Of a stretch of 64,000 nucleotides of DNA, positions 56,384 to 64,000 are shown one piece after another. Positions within the stretch are counted from its first letter, which is position 1; each line of letters starts with the position of its first letter. The translations under genes were made by a program, and so were the position numbers. The stretch spans positions 1 through 64,000 of the forward strand of contig JAEINS010000012.1 of the NCBI GenBank assembly GCA_016342755.1. The letters run 5' to 3'. The notes under the pieces were generated by a model. It searched no databases. It was not told the DNA's origin and worked only from the letters and a program-made list of their open reading frames with translations. Source of the DNA: Melioribacteraceae bacterium. GTDB lineage: Bacteria > Bacteroidota > Ignavibacteria > Ignavibacteriales > Melioribacteraceae.

Positions 56384-57529
56384 TTGGCAGTAAGAGTTTA
56401 CGATCTTAAAAATAAGATTACTCAAAAAGAGTTGATGTTAAAATATGATTTTAATGATGATTCAATTATTAAGTCTGAATTTGGATTAGAATTCAAATCT
56501 GATTTTAACATAAAACTTGATTCCCGAAATTTGTTTGTTAAAAACAATTTATGCCTTTCTATCGGTTCTATAAAAGAATTAAATGATTTCTCAACTCTGA
56601 TCAAAAATGAAATTGATCGGAGTCTGGGAGATTCTTTGATTTCGTCTATCGATAAATTTCAAAATTATAATACCAAATTATTCCAATTGAATAATAAAGA
56701 ATTAGAGTTCATTGAACCTAAGATAATGGGGATATTAAATGTAACTCCGGATTCATTTTCAGATGGCGGAAAATTTGTAGATATAGACAGCGCATTTTAT
56801 CATGCAAAAAAAATGATTGAGGATGGTGCTGGTATAATAGATGTCGGCGGCGAATCAACCAGACCAGGAGCCGATTTAATTTCGGAAAGTGAAGAATTGA
56901 AGCGGGTTATTCCTATTATAGAAAAGATAAATTCTGAGTTCCCTGATACAATAATTTCAATTGATACAAATAAATCGGGAGTGGCAGATAAAGCGCTTAA
57001 AGCTGGAGCTGGTATTGTTAATGATATTAGCGGAGGAACTTTTGATAAAAAAATGTTTGATATTGTTAAACAACACGATGCCGCTATTATAATAATGCAT
57101 ATAAAAGGTAATCCCAAAGACATGCAGAAAAATCCGGCTTATTATAATGTTGTAGATGAGATTTATTCATGGTTAAATGAACGGGTTATAATTGCGGAAC
57201 AATCCGGAATTAGTAAAATAATTTTAGATCCGGGAATTGGCTTTGGTAAAAGAGTATCCGATAATTTTGAGATTATAAGCAGAGTTTCAGATTTTAAATC
57301 TTTAGGATATCCAATACTTATAGGTTTATCAAAAAAATCGTATATTGGCAAATCGCTTAATTTGGAAGTCGATGAAAGAGAAGTCCCGACGGCTATATCA
57401 GAAGCTATATCTTTGCAAAACGGGACAAACATAATTAGAACTCACAATGTGAAAAATGCTGTGATGGCAAAAAAAATTTTGAAGTATTATAATAATCCGG
57501 AAATATTAAACAATGTTCGAAATATTTAA
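56384..57529 (+). CDS. folP: Dihydropteroate synthase with N-terminal extension
   Basis: Joins para-aminobenzoate to the pterin diphosphate in folate synthesis. The catalytic core (about residues 110-381) has MGILNVTPDSFSDGG, DVGGESTRPGA, SIDTNKSGVA, VNDISGG, MHIKGNPKDMQ, LDPGIGFGKR and IRTHNV. About 110 residues precede it without a known family match; the usual length is about 280 aa. The start is TTG at 56384 with AGGTAA upstream; the first ATG in frame is codon 18 (56435). The end overlaps the cdaA start by 17 nt, so translation is coupled. Confidence 0.92.
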   Translation: MAVRVYDLKNKITQKELMLKYDFNDDSIIKSEFGLEFKSDFNIKLDSRNLFVKNNLCLSIGSIKELNDFSTLIKNEIDRSLGDSLISSIDKFQNYNTKLFQLNNKELEFIEPKIMGILNVTPDSFSDGGKFVDIDSAFYHAKKMIEDGAGIIDVGGESTRPGADLISESEELKRVIPIIEKINSEFPDTIISIDTNKSGVADKALKAGAGIVNDISGGTFDKKMFDIVKQHDAAIIIMHIKGNPKDMQKNPAYYNVVDEIYSWLNERVIIAEQSGISKIILDPGIGFGKRVSDNFEIISRVSDFKSLGYPILIGLSKKSYIGKSLNLEVDEREVPTAISEAISLQNGTNIIRTHNVKNAVMAKKILKYYNNPEILNNVRNI

Positions 57530-58337
57530 GATAGGTTTTTTAAGTTTTAATTTTACTGATCTGATAGATATTCTGTTAGTTTCAGTTCTTATATATAGAA
57601 TTTACGTTGTTGTAAAGGGCACTATTGCCGCGCAGATCTTTTTTGGCTTAATTATAATACTTGGTTTCTCATTTCTTTCGCAGGTTGCAAATTTAAAAGC
57701 ACTTAGCTGGCTTTTACAAATAGTTTCTGATAACTGGATTATTGCGTTCATAATTCTGTTTCAGCCGGAGATACGCAGATTCTTAGTTATGCTGGGAAGA
57801 AATCCACTTTTACGCGCTTTTGTTTCCCGACCTGATGAGCAAAAAACTATTGCCGATATTATTGTTGATACCGCATTTGAACTAGCTCAGTATCAGCATG
57901 GAGCATTAATCGTGTTAGTTAAATCATCGGGAATCCAGGCTATAGTTGAGTCTGGTGAAATAATAAACGCAAAAGTTAATAAAGATTTATTACGCTCAAT
58001 ATTTTTCCCAAGATCACCTATGCATGATGGCGCGGTTATAATTAAGAATAATATTATTGAAGCTGCAAAATGCACATTACCGCTTTCTAATCTAAATGAA
58101 GTTGGCGGTATCTCTTTAGGAATGCGTCATAAAGCCGGTTTAGGAATTACGGAACAGGCTGATGTTATTAGTGTTATTGTTTCTGAAGAAACCGGAAGTA
58201 TTTCACTTGCGGAGAAAGGGAAGCTGGTTAGAGGTTTATCGCGCGATACTCTTCGTAATTTATTAGCATTTAGTCTGGAAGTTCCAAAATCAAAATATTC
58301 TAAAAATATATTTGACCTGCTTAAAAAACGTAAATGA
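57513..58337 (+). CDS. cdaA: Diadenylate cyclase (c-di-AMP synthase), CdaA type
   Basis: 274 aa. Three N-terminal membrane helices (about 17-36, 40-58, 65-85) precede the DAC domain (about 95-260). Catalytic motifs are MHDGAVII (DGA) and GMRHKAGLGITEQAD, which takes the place of the usual RHR with RHK. It makes the second messenger c-di-AMP from ATP, controlling potassium/osmotic balance and cell-wall processes in bacteria that have it. The overlap with folP and with the glycosyltransferase (4 nt) shows one operon. No c-di-AMP phosphodiesterase gene is in the window. Confidence 0.95.
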   Translation: MFEIFKIGFLSFNFTDLIDILLVSVLIYRIYVVVKGTIAAQIFFGLIIILGFSFLSQVANLKALSWLLQIVSDNWIIAFIILFQPEIRRFLVMLGRNPLLRAFVSRPDEQKTIADIIVDTAFELAQYQHGALIVLVKSSGIQAIVESGEIINAKVNKDLLRSIFFPRSPMHDGAVIIKNNIIEAAKCTLPLSNLNEVGGISLGMRHKAGLGITEQADVISVIVSEETGSISLAEKGKLVRGLSRDTLRNLLAFSLEVPKSKYSKNIFDLLKKRK

Positions 58338-58984
58338 AAATCTGCGCAATAATTCCATTTTATAATGAGAGCAAATTCATTTCGGAAATTACAACAGAAG
58401 TATTAAAGTATGTTGATCATATAATTGCCATTGATGACGGCTCCACAGATAACTCGATGAATATTATTCCCGATTCTAATAGAATTACAAAAATTATCCA
58501 TCCGCTAAATATGGGAAAAGGTGCCGCGTTAAAAAGCGGTTTCCAAAAATCTTTAGAACTTGGATTTGATATTACAATTACAATTGATGCCGATCTGCAG
58601 CACGATCCATCTTATATTCCAAAGTTTATAAATGAAATAAATAATTATGATCTTGTTATTGGCAACAGGTTAAATGATATATCAAACATGCCGTTCCCTA
58701 GAATTTTGAGTAACAAAATAACTTCTAAATTATTATCAATTAAAACTGGTTTAAAAATTCTTGATAGCCAAAATGGTTTTAGAGCCTTTAGAAATAAAAC
58801 ACTTAATAATCTTATTCCAACATCTTTTGGTTTTGAAGCAGAGAGCGAAATTTTAGTTTTGGCTGGTAAATTTAAATACAAAACAGGGCATGTAGAAATC
58901 CCGACTATTTATGGCGAAGAAAAGAGTAAGATGAGAAATATACAGGCTATTAAAGGGTTCTTAAAAGTTCTTTATAAATTTTGA
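58334..58984 (+). CDS. Glycosyltransferase family 2
   Basis: 216 aa GT-A fold enzyme of the dolichol-phosphate-mannose-synthase-like kind: IPFYNESKFI (nucleotide-binding start), IAIDDGSTDNS, the LNMGKGAALKSG motif and the DxD-like IDADLQHDP. No C-terminal membrane helices are seen, so it is a soluble transferase that likely adds a sugar to a polyprenyl phosphate or a glycan. It overlaps cdaA by 4 nt (ATGA), the last gene of this operon. The precise donor and acceptor are unknown. Confidence 0.92.
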   Translation: MKICAIIPFYNESKFISEITTEVLKYVDHIIAIDDGSTDNSMNIIPDSNRITKIIHPLNMGKGAALKSGFQKSLELGFDITITIDADLQHDPSYIPKFINEINNYDLVIGNRLNDISNMPFPRILSNKITSKLLSIKTGLKILDSQNGFRAFRNKTLNNLIPTSFGFEAESEILVLAGKFKYKTGHVEIPTIYGEEKSKMRNIQAIKGFLKVLYKF

Positions 58985-59077
58985 AAAAATAAATATTTAT
59001 TGAATTTTGCATGATTCAATCATAAATTAAATTTCATGAAAAAGTTTGACTTTTTATTATTTAATAAGGAGTAAAAA

Positions 59078-59755
59078 ATGGAATTAACATATTTTTCTCA
59101 TTCAGCATTTCAGATTAAAACTAATGACGGAATAATAATTTTAATTGATCCTTTTTTCACCGGTAATCCAACTTGCCCTATTTCTGTTGAAGAAGTTAAA
59201 GCAGATTACATTGTATTGACTCACGCGCACGGCGATCATATTGGCGATGCTTTTACAATTGCGAAAAAATATAAAAGTAAATTTATTTGTGTTAACGAAC
59301 TTGCTAATTATTGCGCGGATAAAGGCTTTGAAGCACACAATATGCATATTGGCGGCGGATACAATTTCGATTTTGGCAGAGTGAAATTTACAATTGCGCA
59401 TCATGGTTCCAAAACTCCGGATGGTGAATATGCAGGAGAACCTGCGGGCGTTATTTTAACCATAGACGGGAAAAGCGTTTATCATACCGGTGATACCGGA
59501 CTTTTTTACGATATGAAACTTATTGGCGAAATGAACCCGATTGATTACATGTTATTACCAATTGGCGATAATTTTACAATGGGAATTGATGATGCCGTAA
59601 AAGCTGTTGAATTAGCTAATCCTGAAACGGCGATTCCTATTCATTACAATACTTTTCCGGTAATTGAAGCTGATCCGATGGAATTTAAATCAAAAGTTGA
59701 AGCGAATGGCTTTAATTGTAAAGTTATGAAGTATGGAGAAACCATTGAATTATAA
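59078..59755 (+). CDS. UPF0173-family metallo-beta-lactamase-fold hydrolase
   Basis: 225 aa. The metal-binding motif THAHGDH (HxHxDH) near residue 49, further ligands in IAHHGS, HTGDTG (Asp) and IPIHYNTFP (His) define the MBL fold, and the overall sequence (start MELTYFSHSAFQI) matches the UPF0173/YtkL family. It is a cytosolic metal-dependent hydrolase; the substrate is unknown. AAGGAG precedes the ATG. It is not obviously in an operon with parA, 238 nt away. Confidence 0.92.
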   Translation: MELTYFSHSAFQIKTNDGIIILIDPFFTGNPTCPISVEEVKADYIVLTHAHGDHIGDAFTIAKKYKSKFICVNELANYCADKGFEAHNMHIGGGYNFDFGRVKFTIAHHGSKTPDGEYAGEPAGVILTIDGKSVYHTGDTGLFYDMKLIGEMNPIDYMLLPIGDNFTMGIDDAVKAVELANPETAIPIHYNTFPVIEADPMEFKSKVEANGFNCKVMKYGETIEL

Positions 59756-59993
59756 ATTTTGTTTCCCATTTTAATGATAGTTGAACCCTGACTAGAAATT
59801 TTAACAATATAATGTAACGGTACAACCGTGCCGCCGGGAAGTTATAAATAAGACTTTTACATTTTTTGGGTTTTATTGCTTGTAAGTCAGATTAAAAATT
59901 ACAAACTCATAATCTTTTATTAACAAATTATTATAGAATTCCTTATATTCTGAATTCATTTTCTGAAATAGTATCTAACTAGATTTTATATTT

Positions 59994-60752
59994 ATGGCAA
60001 AAGTAATAGCAGTAGCAAATCAAAAGGGAGGAGTAGGTAAAACTACTACTTCAATCAATTTATCAGCCTCTATTGCAGCAGCTGAAAGAAAAACATTACT
60101 AATTGATATTGATCCTCAGGCAAACTCATCATCCGGTTTAGGAATTGAGAAAGGCGGAAATTCAGTTTATAGAGTTTTTACGGGTCAACAGCCCATAGAA
60201 AAATGTATTGTAAATACTTACATGCCTTTTCTGGATATTCTTCCCTCTGATATTCATCTTGTTGGTGCCGAAGTTGAACTTGTTGATGTACCGGAAAGAG
60301 AAGCTTTATTAAAAAAAGCACTGGCTGAGATTAATGATCAATATGATTTCATTTTCATTGATTGTCCTCCGTCATTAGGCGTTTTAACTTTAAATGCTTT
60401 TACAGCATCAGATTCCGTATTAATACCTGTACAATGCGAGTATTTTGCGTTAGAAGGTTTAGGTCAATTGCTAAATACTATAAACATAGTAAAAAAACAT
60501 TTTAACGCTGATTTACAGGTTGAAGGTGTACTATTAACTATGTTCGATCAGAGATTGAAACTTTCTAACCAGGTTGTGGAAGAAGTAAAAAAATATTTTG
60601 GCGATAAAGTTTTTGATACACTTATTCACCGGAATGTCCGGCTTTCAGAAGCACCAAGTCATGCTAAACCTGTTCTCCTGTACGATGCAGTATCCATAGG
60701 CGCAAAGAACTATATGTCGTTAGCTAACGAACTAATTAAACGAGTTAATTAA
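59994..60752 (+). CDS. parA: Chromosome-partitioning ATPase ParA (Soj)
   Basis: 252 aa deviant Walker-A ATPase: [13 protein letters not shown] (residues 11-23), [10 protein letters not shown], and FIDCPPSLG. It lacks the N-terminal HTH of plasmid ParA, so it is the chromosomal Soj type. Acts with ParB on parS sites to segregate origins and regulate DnaA. It is followed 8 nt later by parB. No ParB-site (parS, TGTTTCACGTGAAACA-type) was found by eye in this window. Confidence 0.96.
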   Translation: MAKVIAVANQKGGVGKTTTSINLSASIAAAERKTLLIDIDPQANSSSGLGIEKGGNSVYRVFTGQQPIEKCIVNTYMPFLDILPSDIHLVGAEVELVDVPEREALLKKALAEINDQYDFIFIDCPPSLGVLTLNAFTASDSVLIPVQCEYFALEGLGQLLNTINIVKKHFNADLQVEGVLLTMFDQRLKLSNQVVEEVKKYFGDKVFDTLIHRNVRLSEAPSHAKPVLLYDAVSIGAKNYMSLANELIKRVN

Positions 60753-60760
60753 AAAAAATA

Positions 60761-61714
60761 TTGAGTATGAGTAAAATTAAGCCAGGTCTCGGAAGAGGAT
60801 TAGACGCTTTAATAAATCCTAATATGAATAGAAGCGATGAAACTCCTATTGCTGTATCAACAAAAAGGTTAACTAGTGATGATGGTAATTCATATGATAT
60901 ACTAGTGAAAGTTTCCGTTAATAATATAGTTCCTAATCCATATCAGCCTAGAACTGAGTTTGAACCAACAGCTTTAGATGAATTAAAAAAATCTATACTA
61001 GAAAACGGATTAATTCAGCCGATAACAGTCCGCCGCAAAGGACATGGCAATTATGAATTAATTTCTGGTGAAAGAAGACTGCGTGCCTGTAAAGCAATTG
61101 GATATAAAGAGATTCCGGCTTATATAATTAAAGTAGATACAAATGAAGCAATGCTGGCGTTATCTCTAATTGAAAATATTCAGCGAGAAAAATTAAATCC
61201 GATTGAAATTGCCGTTGCGTATAAGAGATTAATGGAGGAATGTGAATTATCTCAGGAAGAAATTGCAAAACGTGTTGGTAAGGAAAGATCTACTGTTACT
61301 AACTCAATCAGATTATTAAAACTTCCTAAACAAGTCCAGGTAAGTTTAGCAAAAGAAGAACTATCTGCCGGTCATGCACGGGCGTTGATTAATTTACCTA
61401 CAGAAAAACTTCAGCTCGAAATTTTAGCGCTAATAAAAAAACAAGATCTTTCAGTTCGTAAAGTTGAAGCATTAGTTAAAGAAGCAATTACCGGAACAAA
61501 AATATTAGAAACACCTAAAAAAACTAAAGCAGTTACTCCCGAAAGTATTTCGCAAGCGGAAGTGGAAAATAGATTAAGAAGAATTTTTGGAACTAAAGTT
61601 AACTGTAAACAGAAAAAAGACGGCTCAGGTGAAGTTGTAATTGAATTTTATTCTAATGATGAATTTGAAAGGTTATATGAATTATTTGAGTTACTCGACT
61701 CAAACTACAGTTAA
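60761..61714 (+). CDS. parB: Chromosome-partitioning protein ParB (Spo0J)
   Basis: 317 aa. The N-terminal ParA-activating tag (KPGLGRGLDALI), the CTPase/ParB-N domain (NPYQPRTEFE, GERRLRACK, ENIQREKLNP), the HTH (SQEEIAKRVGKERSTVTNSIRLLKLP) and a C-terminal dimer domain (about 270-317) are all clear. Binds parS and loads SMC. The translation may start at the ATG at 60761 or the next one (60767), as both lie close to the ParA stop. The 3' end overlaps the start of the DUF5683 gene by 38 nt. Confidence 0.95.
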   Translation: MSMSKIKPGLGRGLDALINPNMNRSDETPIAVSTKRLTSDDGNSYDILVKVSVNNIVPNPYQPRTEFEPTALDELKKSILENGLIQPITVRRKGHGNYELISGERRLRACKAIGYKEIPAYIIKVDTNEAMLALSLIENIQREKLNPIEIAVAYKRLMEECELSQEEIAKRVGKERSTVTNSIRLLKLPKQVQVSLAKEELSAGHARALINLPTEKLQLEILALIKKQDLSVRKVEALVKEAITGTKILETPKKTKAVTPESISQAEVENRLRRIFGTKVNCKQKKDGSGEVVIEFYSNDEFERLYELFELLDSNYS

Positions 61715-62207
61715 GATAATTCTATTATTTTTTTTAATAGTCTTACCTCTTAATGCGCAAACGGAACAAGATACTACTTCTAACGTCCAACCTGTCGATT
61801 CACTTTTTGTGATGCAAAAATCTCCATCCGGAGCCTTATGGCGTAGTGCTGTTATTCCGGGCTGGGGACAAATTTATAATGAATCGTATTGGAAGGCTCC
61901 TGTTTTCTGGGGATTTTTAGGTTATAATATTTCTGTGTGGATAAGAAACAATGACGATTATCATAAGTGGAGAAATAAAATCTCAGATAATAAATATAAT
62001 GATGATTTTTCTGCTGATGATTTAGCAACCGCGCAAAAATATAGAGATTTTTACCATGAGCAAAGAGATCAGTTTGCGGTCTGGATTGCTCTTACATACA
62101 TTCTAAATCTTGTAGATGCTTATGTTGATGCTCACATGTTTGATTTTGATGTTACGCCTGATCCATATACTTCAGCGCCAATGCTAAATTTAAGAGTGAA
62201 ATTTTAA
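61677..62207 (+). CDS. DUF5683-family membrane protein
   Basis: 176 aa. A signal peptide or anchor (VKIILLFFLIVLPLNAQ, residues 12-28) precedes a domain with the conserved ALWRSAVIPGWGQIYNESYWKAP block, two more hydrophobic stretches, and a C-terminal beta-like tail. This is the DUF5683 family, which often follows parAB in this bacterial group. The start at 61677 has GAAAGG 4 bases upstream; longer frames would start inside ParB with no site. It overlaps parB by 38 nt. The function is not known. Confidence 0.82.
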   Translation: MNYLSYSTQTTVKIILLFFLIVLPLNAQTEQDTTSNVQPVDSLFVMQKSPSGALWRSAVIPGWGQIYNESYWKAPVFWGFLGYNISVWIRNNDDYHKWRNKISDNKYNDDFSADDLATAQKYRDFYHEQRDQFAVWIALTYILNLVDAYVDAHMFDFDVTPDPYTSAPMLNLRVKF

Positions 62208-62210
62208 TAT

Positions 62211-62915
62211 ATGAAAAATATAATTGAGTGTTCCAACTGTAAATCTGAAAACCCTATTTATTCCAGCACATGCAATAATTGCAAACATTATTTAAGAGAC
62301 CGTGTTTACAATATAGATTTATGGAATACCTTCTGGATGCTGATGGAATCCCCGGTTTCTGCATTTAAAAAGATAATTTTTTCTGAACACAAAAATTTTG
62401 TATCACTTTTATTATTTTTCATCAGTTTAAAAGTTGCTATAAATGCTGTTATAGTTAGAAATGCATTATTTAATAACATCATTTTAGATTCTATTCCAAT
62501 AAACATTGCTGCCGGAATGGTTCTTTTTATAGTTCTGTTTATTTTGCTAGTTTATGGTATTACAGGATTAAATAATCTTTTAGGATATGCTAATAGATTT
62601 AAGGATAATCTGGCTTTATATACATATGCAAACTCAATATTTGTTTTCGGACTAATTTTATTAACAACCCTTAAATATGCGTTATTTGGGATTTATGCTT
62701 TTACATTTGAGCCTTCGCCGTTTGAGCTTAAAACTATGGCAGCCTGGGTTATAACTGCTCTCGAAGGTTTGTTTTTTATTCTTGCGGTAATAAAATCAAT
62801 TCAGGCAACTTTTGCGCAGACAACCAATACAATTTATTCCACAATTACTGGAATTGTTTTTGTCTTATTATTAGTTGGGATAGTAACCTTTCTTCCTGTC
62901 TTAATTATTGGTTAA
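62211..62915 (+). CDS. Zinc-ribbon, Yip1-like membrane protein
   Basis: 234 aa. The N-terminus has a zinc ribbon (CSNCKSENP and CNNCKHY; four cysteines in residues 7-24). The remainder holds five hydrophobic segments (about 64-82, 98-120, 137-155, 175-195, 208-232), matching the Yip1-domain fold; a role in membrane biology is inferred only. It follows DUF5683 after 3 nt, so the two are likely co-transcribed. Its end overlaps the convergent ppx gene by 11 nt. Confidence 0.75.
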   Translation: MKNIIECSNCKSENPIYSSTCNNCKHYLRDRVYNIDLWNTFWMLMESPVSAFKKIIFSEHKNFVSLLLFFISLKVAINAVIVRNALFNNIILDSIPINIAAGMVLFIVLFILLVYGITGLNNLLGYANRFKDNLALYTYANSIFVFGLILLTTLKYALFGIYAFTFEPSPFELKTMAAWVITALEGLFFILAVIKSIQATFAQTTNTIYSTITGIVFVLLLVGIVTFLPVLIIG

Positions 62916-63831
62916 CATCATTAAGATAAGCTATAATTGCTCCGTATCTAATCCCTTTAGATGAAACATGTATTTCATCTATATTAAGAATATCAAATAG
63001 ATTGTAAAGAATAATACTTCCTGCTAAAATCACATCATTTCTGCCTTTAACAACTTCACCATAATCTTCTAATATTTGTCTGCCCGATTTGTTACTCATT
63101 TCAGAAATTATAAATTCTAAATCATGTTTCGATAAAACCGAGTCCTCAACTTTTTCTTCAACATAATCTTTAAGGTTTTGTTTTATGCATGATAGTGTAG
63201 TGGGAGTTCCGGCAACCGCTATTGTGAATAAGTTTTTATCAAATTTATTATTAATCTCATTAAAAGTTCCCTGAACTTCCTTATGTAATTCAGAAATTTC
63301 ACTCTTAATTGGCGGATCATTCTGAACAACCTTGTCAGTGAGCTTAACAGCTCCAATGTTAAAACTTTTAGAGTATTTAATACCATTGTTATCACCTACA
63401 ACAATTTCAGTACTGGCACCGCCTATATCAATTACAATTTTATCATTTGGCAAATCGAGATAAGAAGAAGTGGCTCCTAAAAAAGAATACTCAGCTTCTG
63501 TATTACCGTCAATTACATTTATATTAATTTCAAACTTTTCTTTAACAACTTTTATTATTGAATCTGAATTTTTAGCGTTTCTCATTGCGGCTGTTGCGTT
63601 AACAAGAATTTTATCACACTTTTCTTTCAAAATTATTTGTTTGTATTCATTCAGTACTTCAAAAAATTCTTCTAATTTTTCTTCACTTATCTCACCGCTT
63701 TTATCAAGTCCCTTTGCTAAACGCGGCATTCTATAATAATTATTTATTGAGGATACAGCTTTTTTCTTATCAATTACCGCAATTAGCATTAAAACTGTGT
63801 TTGATCCTATATCAATTGAAGCTATTTTCAT
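62905..63831 (-). CDS. Exopolyphosphatase / guanosine pentaphosphatase (Ppx/GppA family)
   Basis: 308 aa from the ATG at 63831 (MKIASIDIGSNTVLM), which has AAGGA upstream; an ATG nine codons earlier is less likely. Acetate-kinase/actin-like ATPase fold: the phosphate-1 motif IDIGSNT, INATAAMRNA, KIVIDIGGASTEIV (phosphate-2) and VAGTPTTLS are all present. The protein is short (no HD domain), the usual form in this group. It hydrolyses polyphosphate or pppGpp; which substrate cannot be told. It is convergent with the Yip1-like gene (11-nt overlap). Confidence 0.9.
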   Translation of the reverse strand: MKIASIDIGSNTVLMLIAVIDKKKAVSSINNYYRMPRLAKGLDKSGEISEEKLEEFFEVLNEYKQIILKEKCDKILVNATAAMRNAKNSDSIIKVVKEKFEININVIDGNTEAEYSFLGATSSYLDLPNDKIVIDIGGASTEIVVGDNNGIKYSKSFNIGAVKLTDKVVQNDPPIKSEISELHKEVQGTFNEINNKFDKNLFTIAVAGTPTTLSCIKQNLKDYVEEKVEDSVLSKHDLEFIISEMSNKSGRQILEDYGEVVKGRNDVILAGSIILYNLFDILNIDEIHVSSKGIRYGAIIAYLNDVNQ

Positions 63832-63931
63832 GATTTCCTTAAATAATTTTGCCAACATAATTCTAATAACAAGTATATTTTACGTCATTTTTGTTATTTT
63901 TACAAATTAAGTTTTACAAATATTAAGACAC

Positions 63932-64000
63932 ATGAAAATTAAAGAAAAAGAATTTGAGAATATTTTAGCTGACCTAAAGGCTCTTGCTGAAGAAATGGGA
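63932..64000 (+). CDS. Start of an unidentified protein (partial, cut by window end)
   Basis: An ATG opens a frame of at least 23 codons that is still open at the window end (MKIKEKEFENILADLKALAE...). It is charged and helical. It is divergent from ppx, with a 100-bp gap. There is too little sequence for a family call. Confidence 0.5.
   Translation, partial: MKIKEKEFENILADLKALAEEMG

Noticed and set aside
59756-59993. parS site or origin next to parAB
   Set aside because: No TGTTTCACGTGAAACA-like 16-mer and no DnaA-box cluster visible; a small ACGGT/ACCGT hairpin near 59820 is too weak to call.
1-64000. CRISPR array, insertion sequence, rRNA operon or riboswitch
   Set aside because: No regularly spaced repeats, transposase, rRNA sequence or recognisable aptamer core was found by eye.

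Overview
The window is AT-rich, densely coded bacterial chromosome. It suggests a member of the Bacteroidota/Chlorobiota assemblage, most like Ignavibacteria. The clues are a two-subunit ATP-citrate lyase in the aclB-aclA order of Chlorobi, a single-chain pyruvate:ferredoxin oxidoreductase, a parA-parB-DUF5683 cluster, a secreted S9 dipeptidyl peptidase, many hybrid histidine kinases, and clear Shine-Dalgarno sites (AGGAG/AAGGTG types), which true Bacteroidetes mostly lack. The assignment is inference; there is no rRNA gene to settle it.

Layout. 1-3117: right end of an integrative element with a leftward tyrosine recombinase, an unknown 246-aa protein and three overlapping small genes (ribbon-helix-helix, HTH excisionase-like, unknown). 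It stops at a displaced tRNA-Ser 3' end (3096-3117). 3698-12184: a tripartite efflux system with a TolC-type channel, a MacA-type adaptor, one MacB-type ATPase and four FtsX/MacB permeases arranged as two A-B pairs. 12615-17252: PFOR and a dihydroorotate-dehydrogenase-like partner. 17302-22823: a TPR protein, a trypsin-like protease, and a frameshifted amino-acid permease/EIIA/TrkA-C fusion. 23011-27676: the ATP-citrate lyase operon, bracketed by two copies of a 42-bp repeat made of the tRNA-Leu 3' end plus its terminator. 27782-30984: glnS and gltX. 31209-44546: signalling genes (a kinase lacking its phospho-histidine, and a lipoprotein Cache sensor with two kinases, the last broken by a stop codon) around a dipeptidyl peptidase, a glycerate kinase with an apparent ATT start and a TetM-like GTPase. 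44864-53393: a GH2 glycosidase, a chemoreceptor, an OprB-like porin and a zinc-ribbon/Ser-Thr-kinase/FGE-like fusion. 53794-58984: one run of PASTA protein, rpe, nagA, folP, cdaA and a glycosyltransferase. 59078-64000: an UPF0173 hydrolase, parAB, DUF5683, a Yip1-like membrane protein, a Ppx/GppA phosphatase and the start of one more gene.

How the genes work together. PFOR and ATP-citrate lyase are two hallmark enzymes of the reductive TCA cycle, though each also works in oxidative or mixotrophic metabolism. The remaining cycle genes are not in the window, so autotrophy cannot be concluded. The GH2 enzyme, porin, NagA, glycerate kinase and peptidase point to use of sugars, amino sugars and peptides.

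Several genes carry single-base anomalies: a frameshift in an 8-base homopolymer, an in-frame TGA, an ATT start and a His-to-Gln change at a phosphoacceptor. Each could be biology or a sequence/assembly error, and raw reads would decide.
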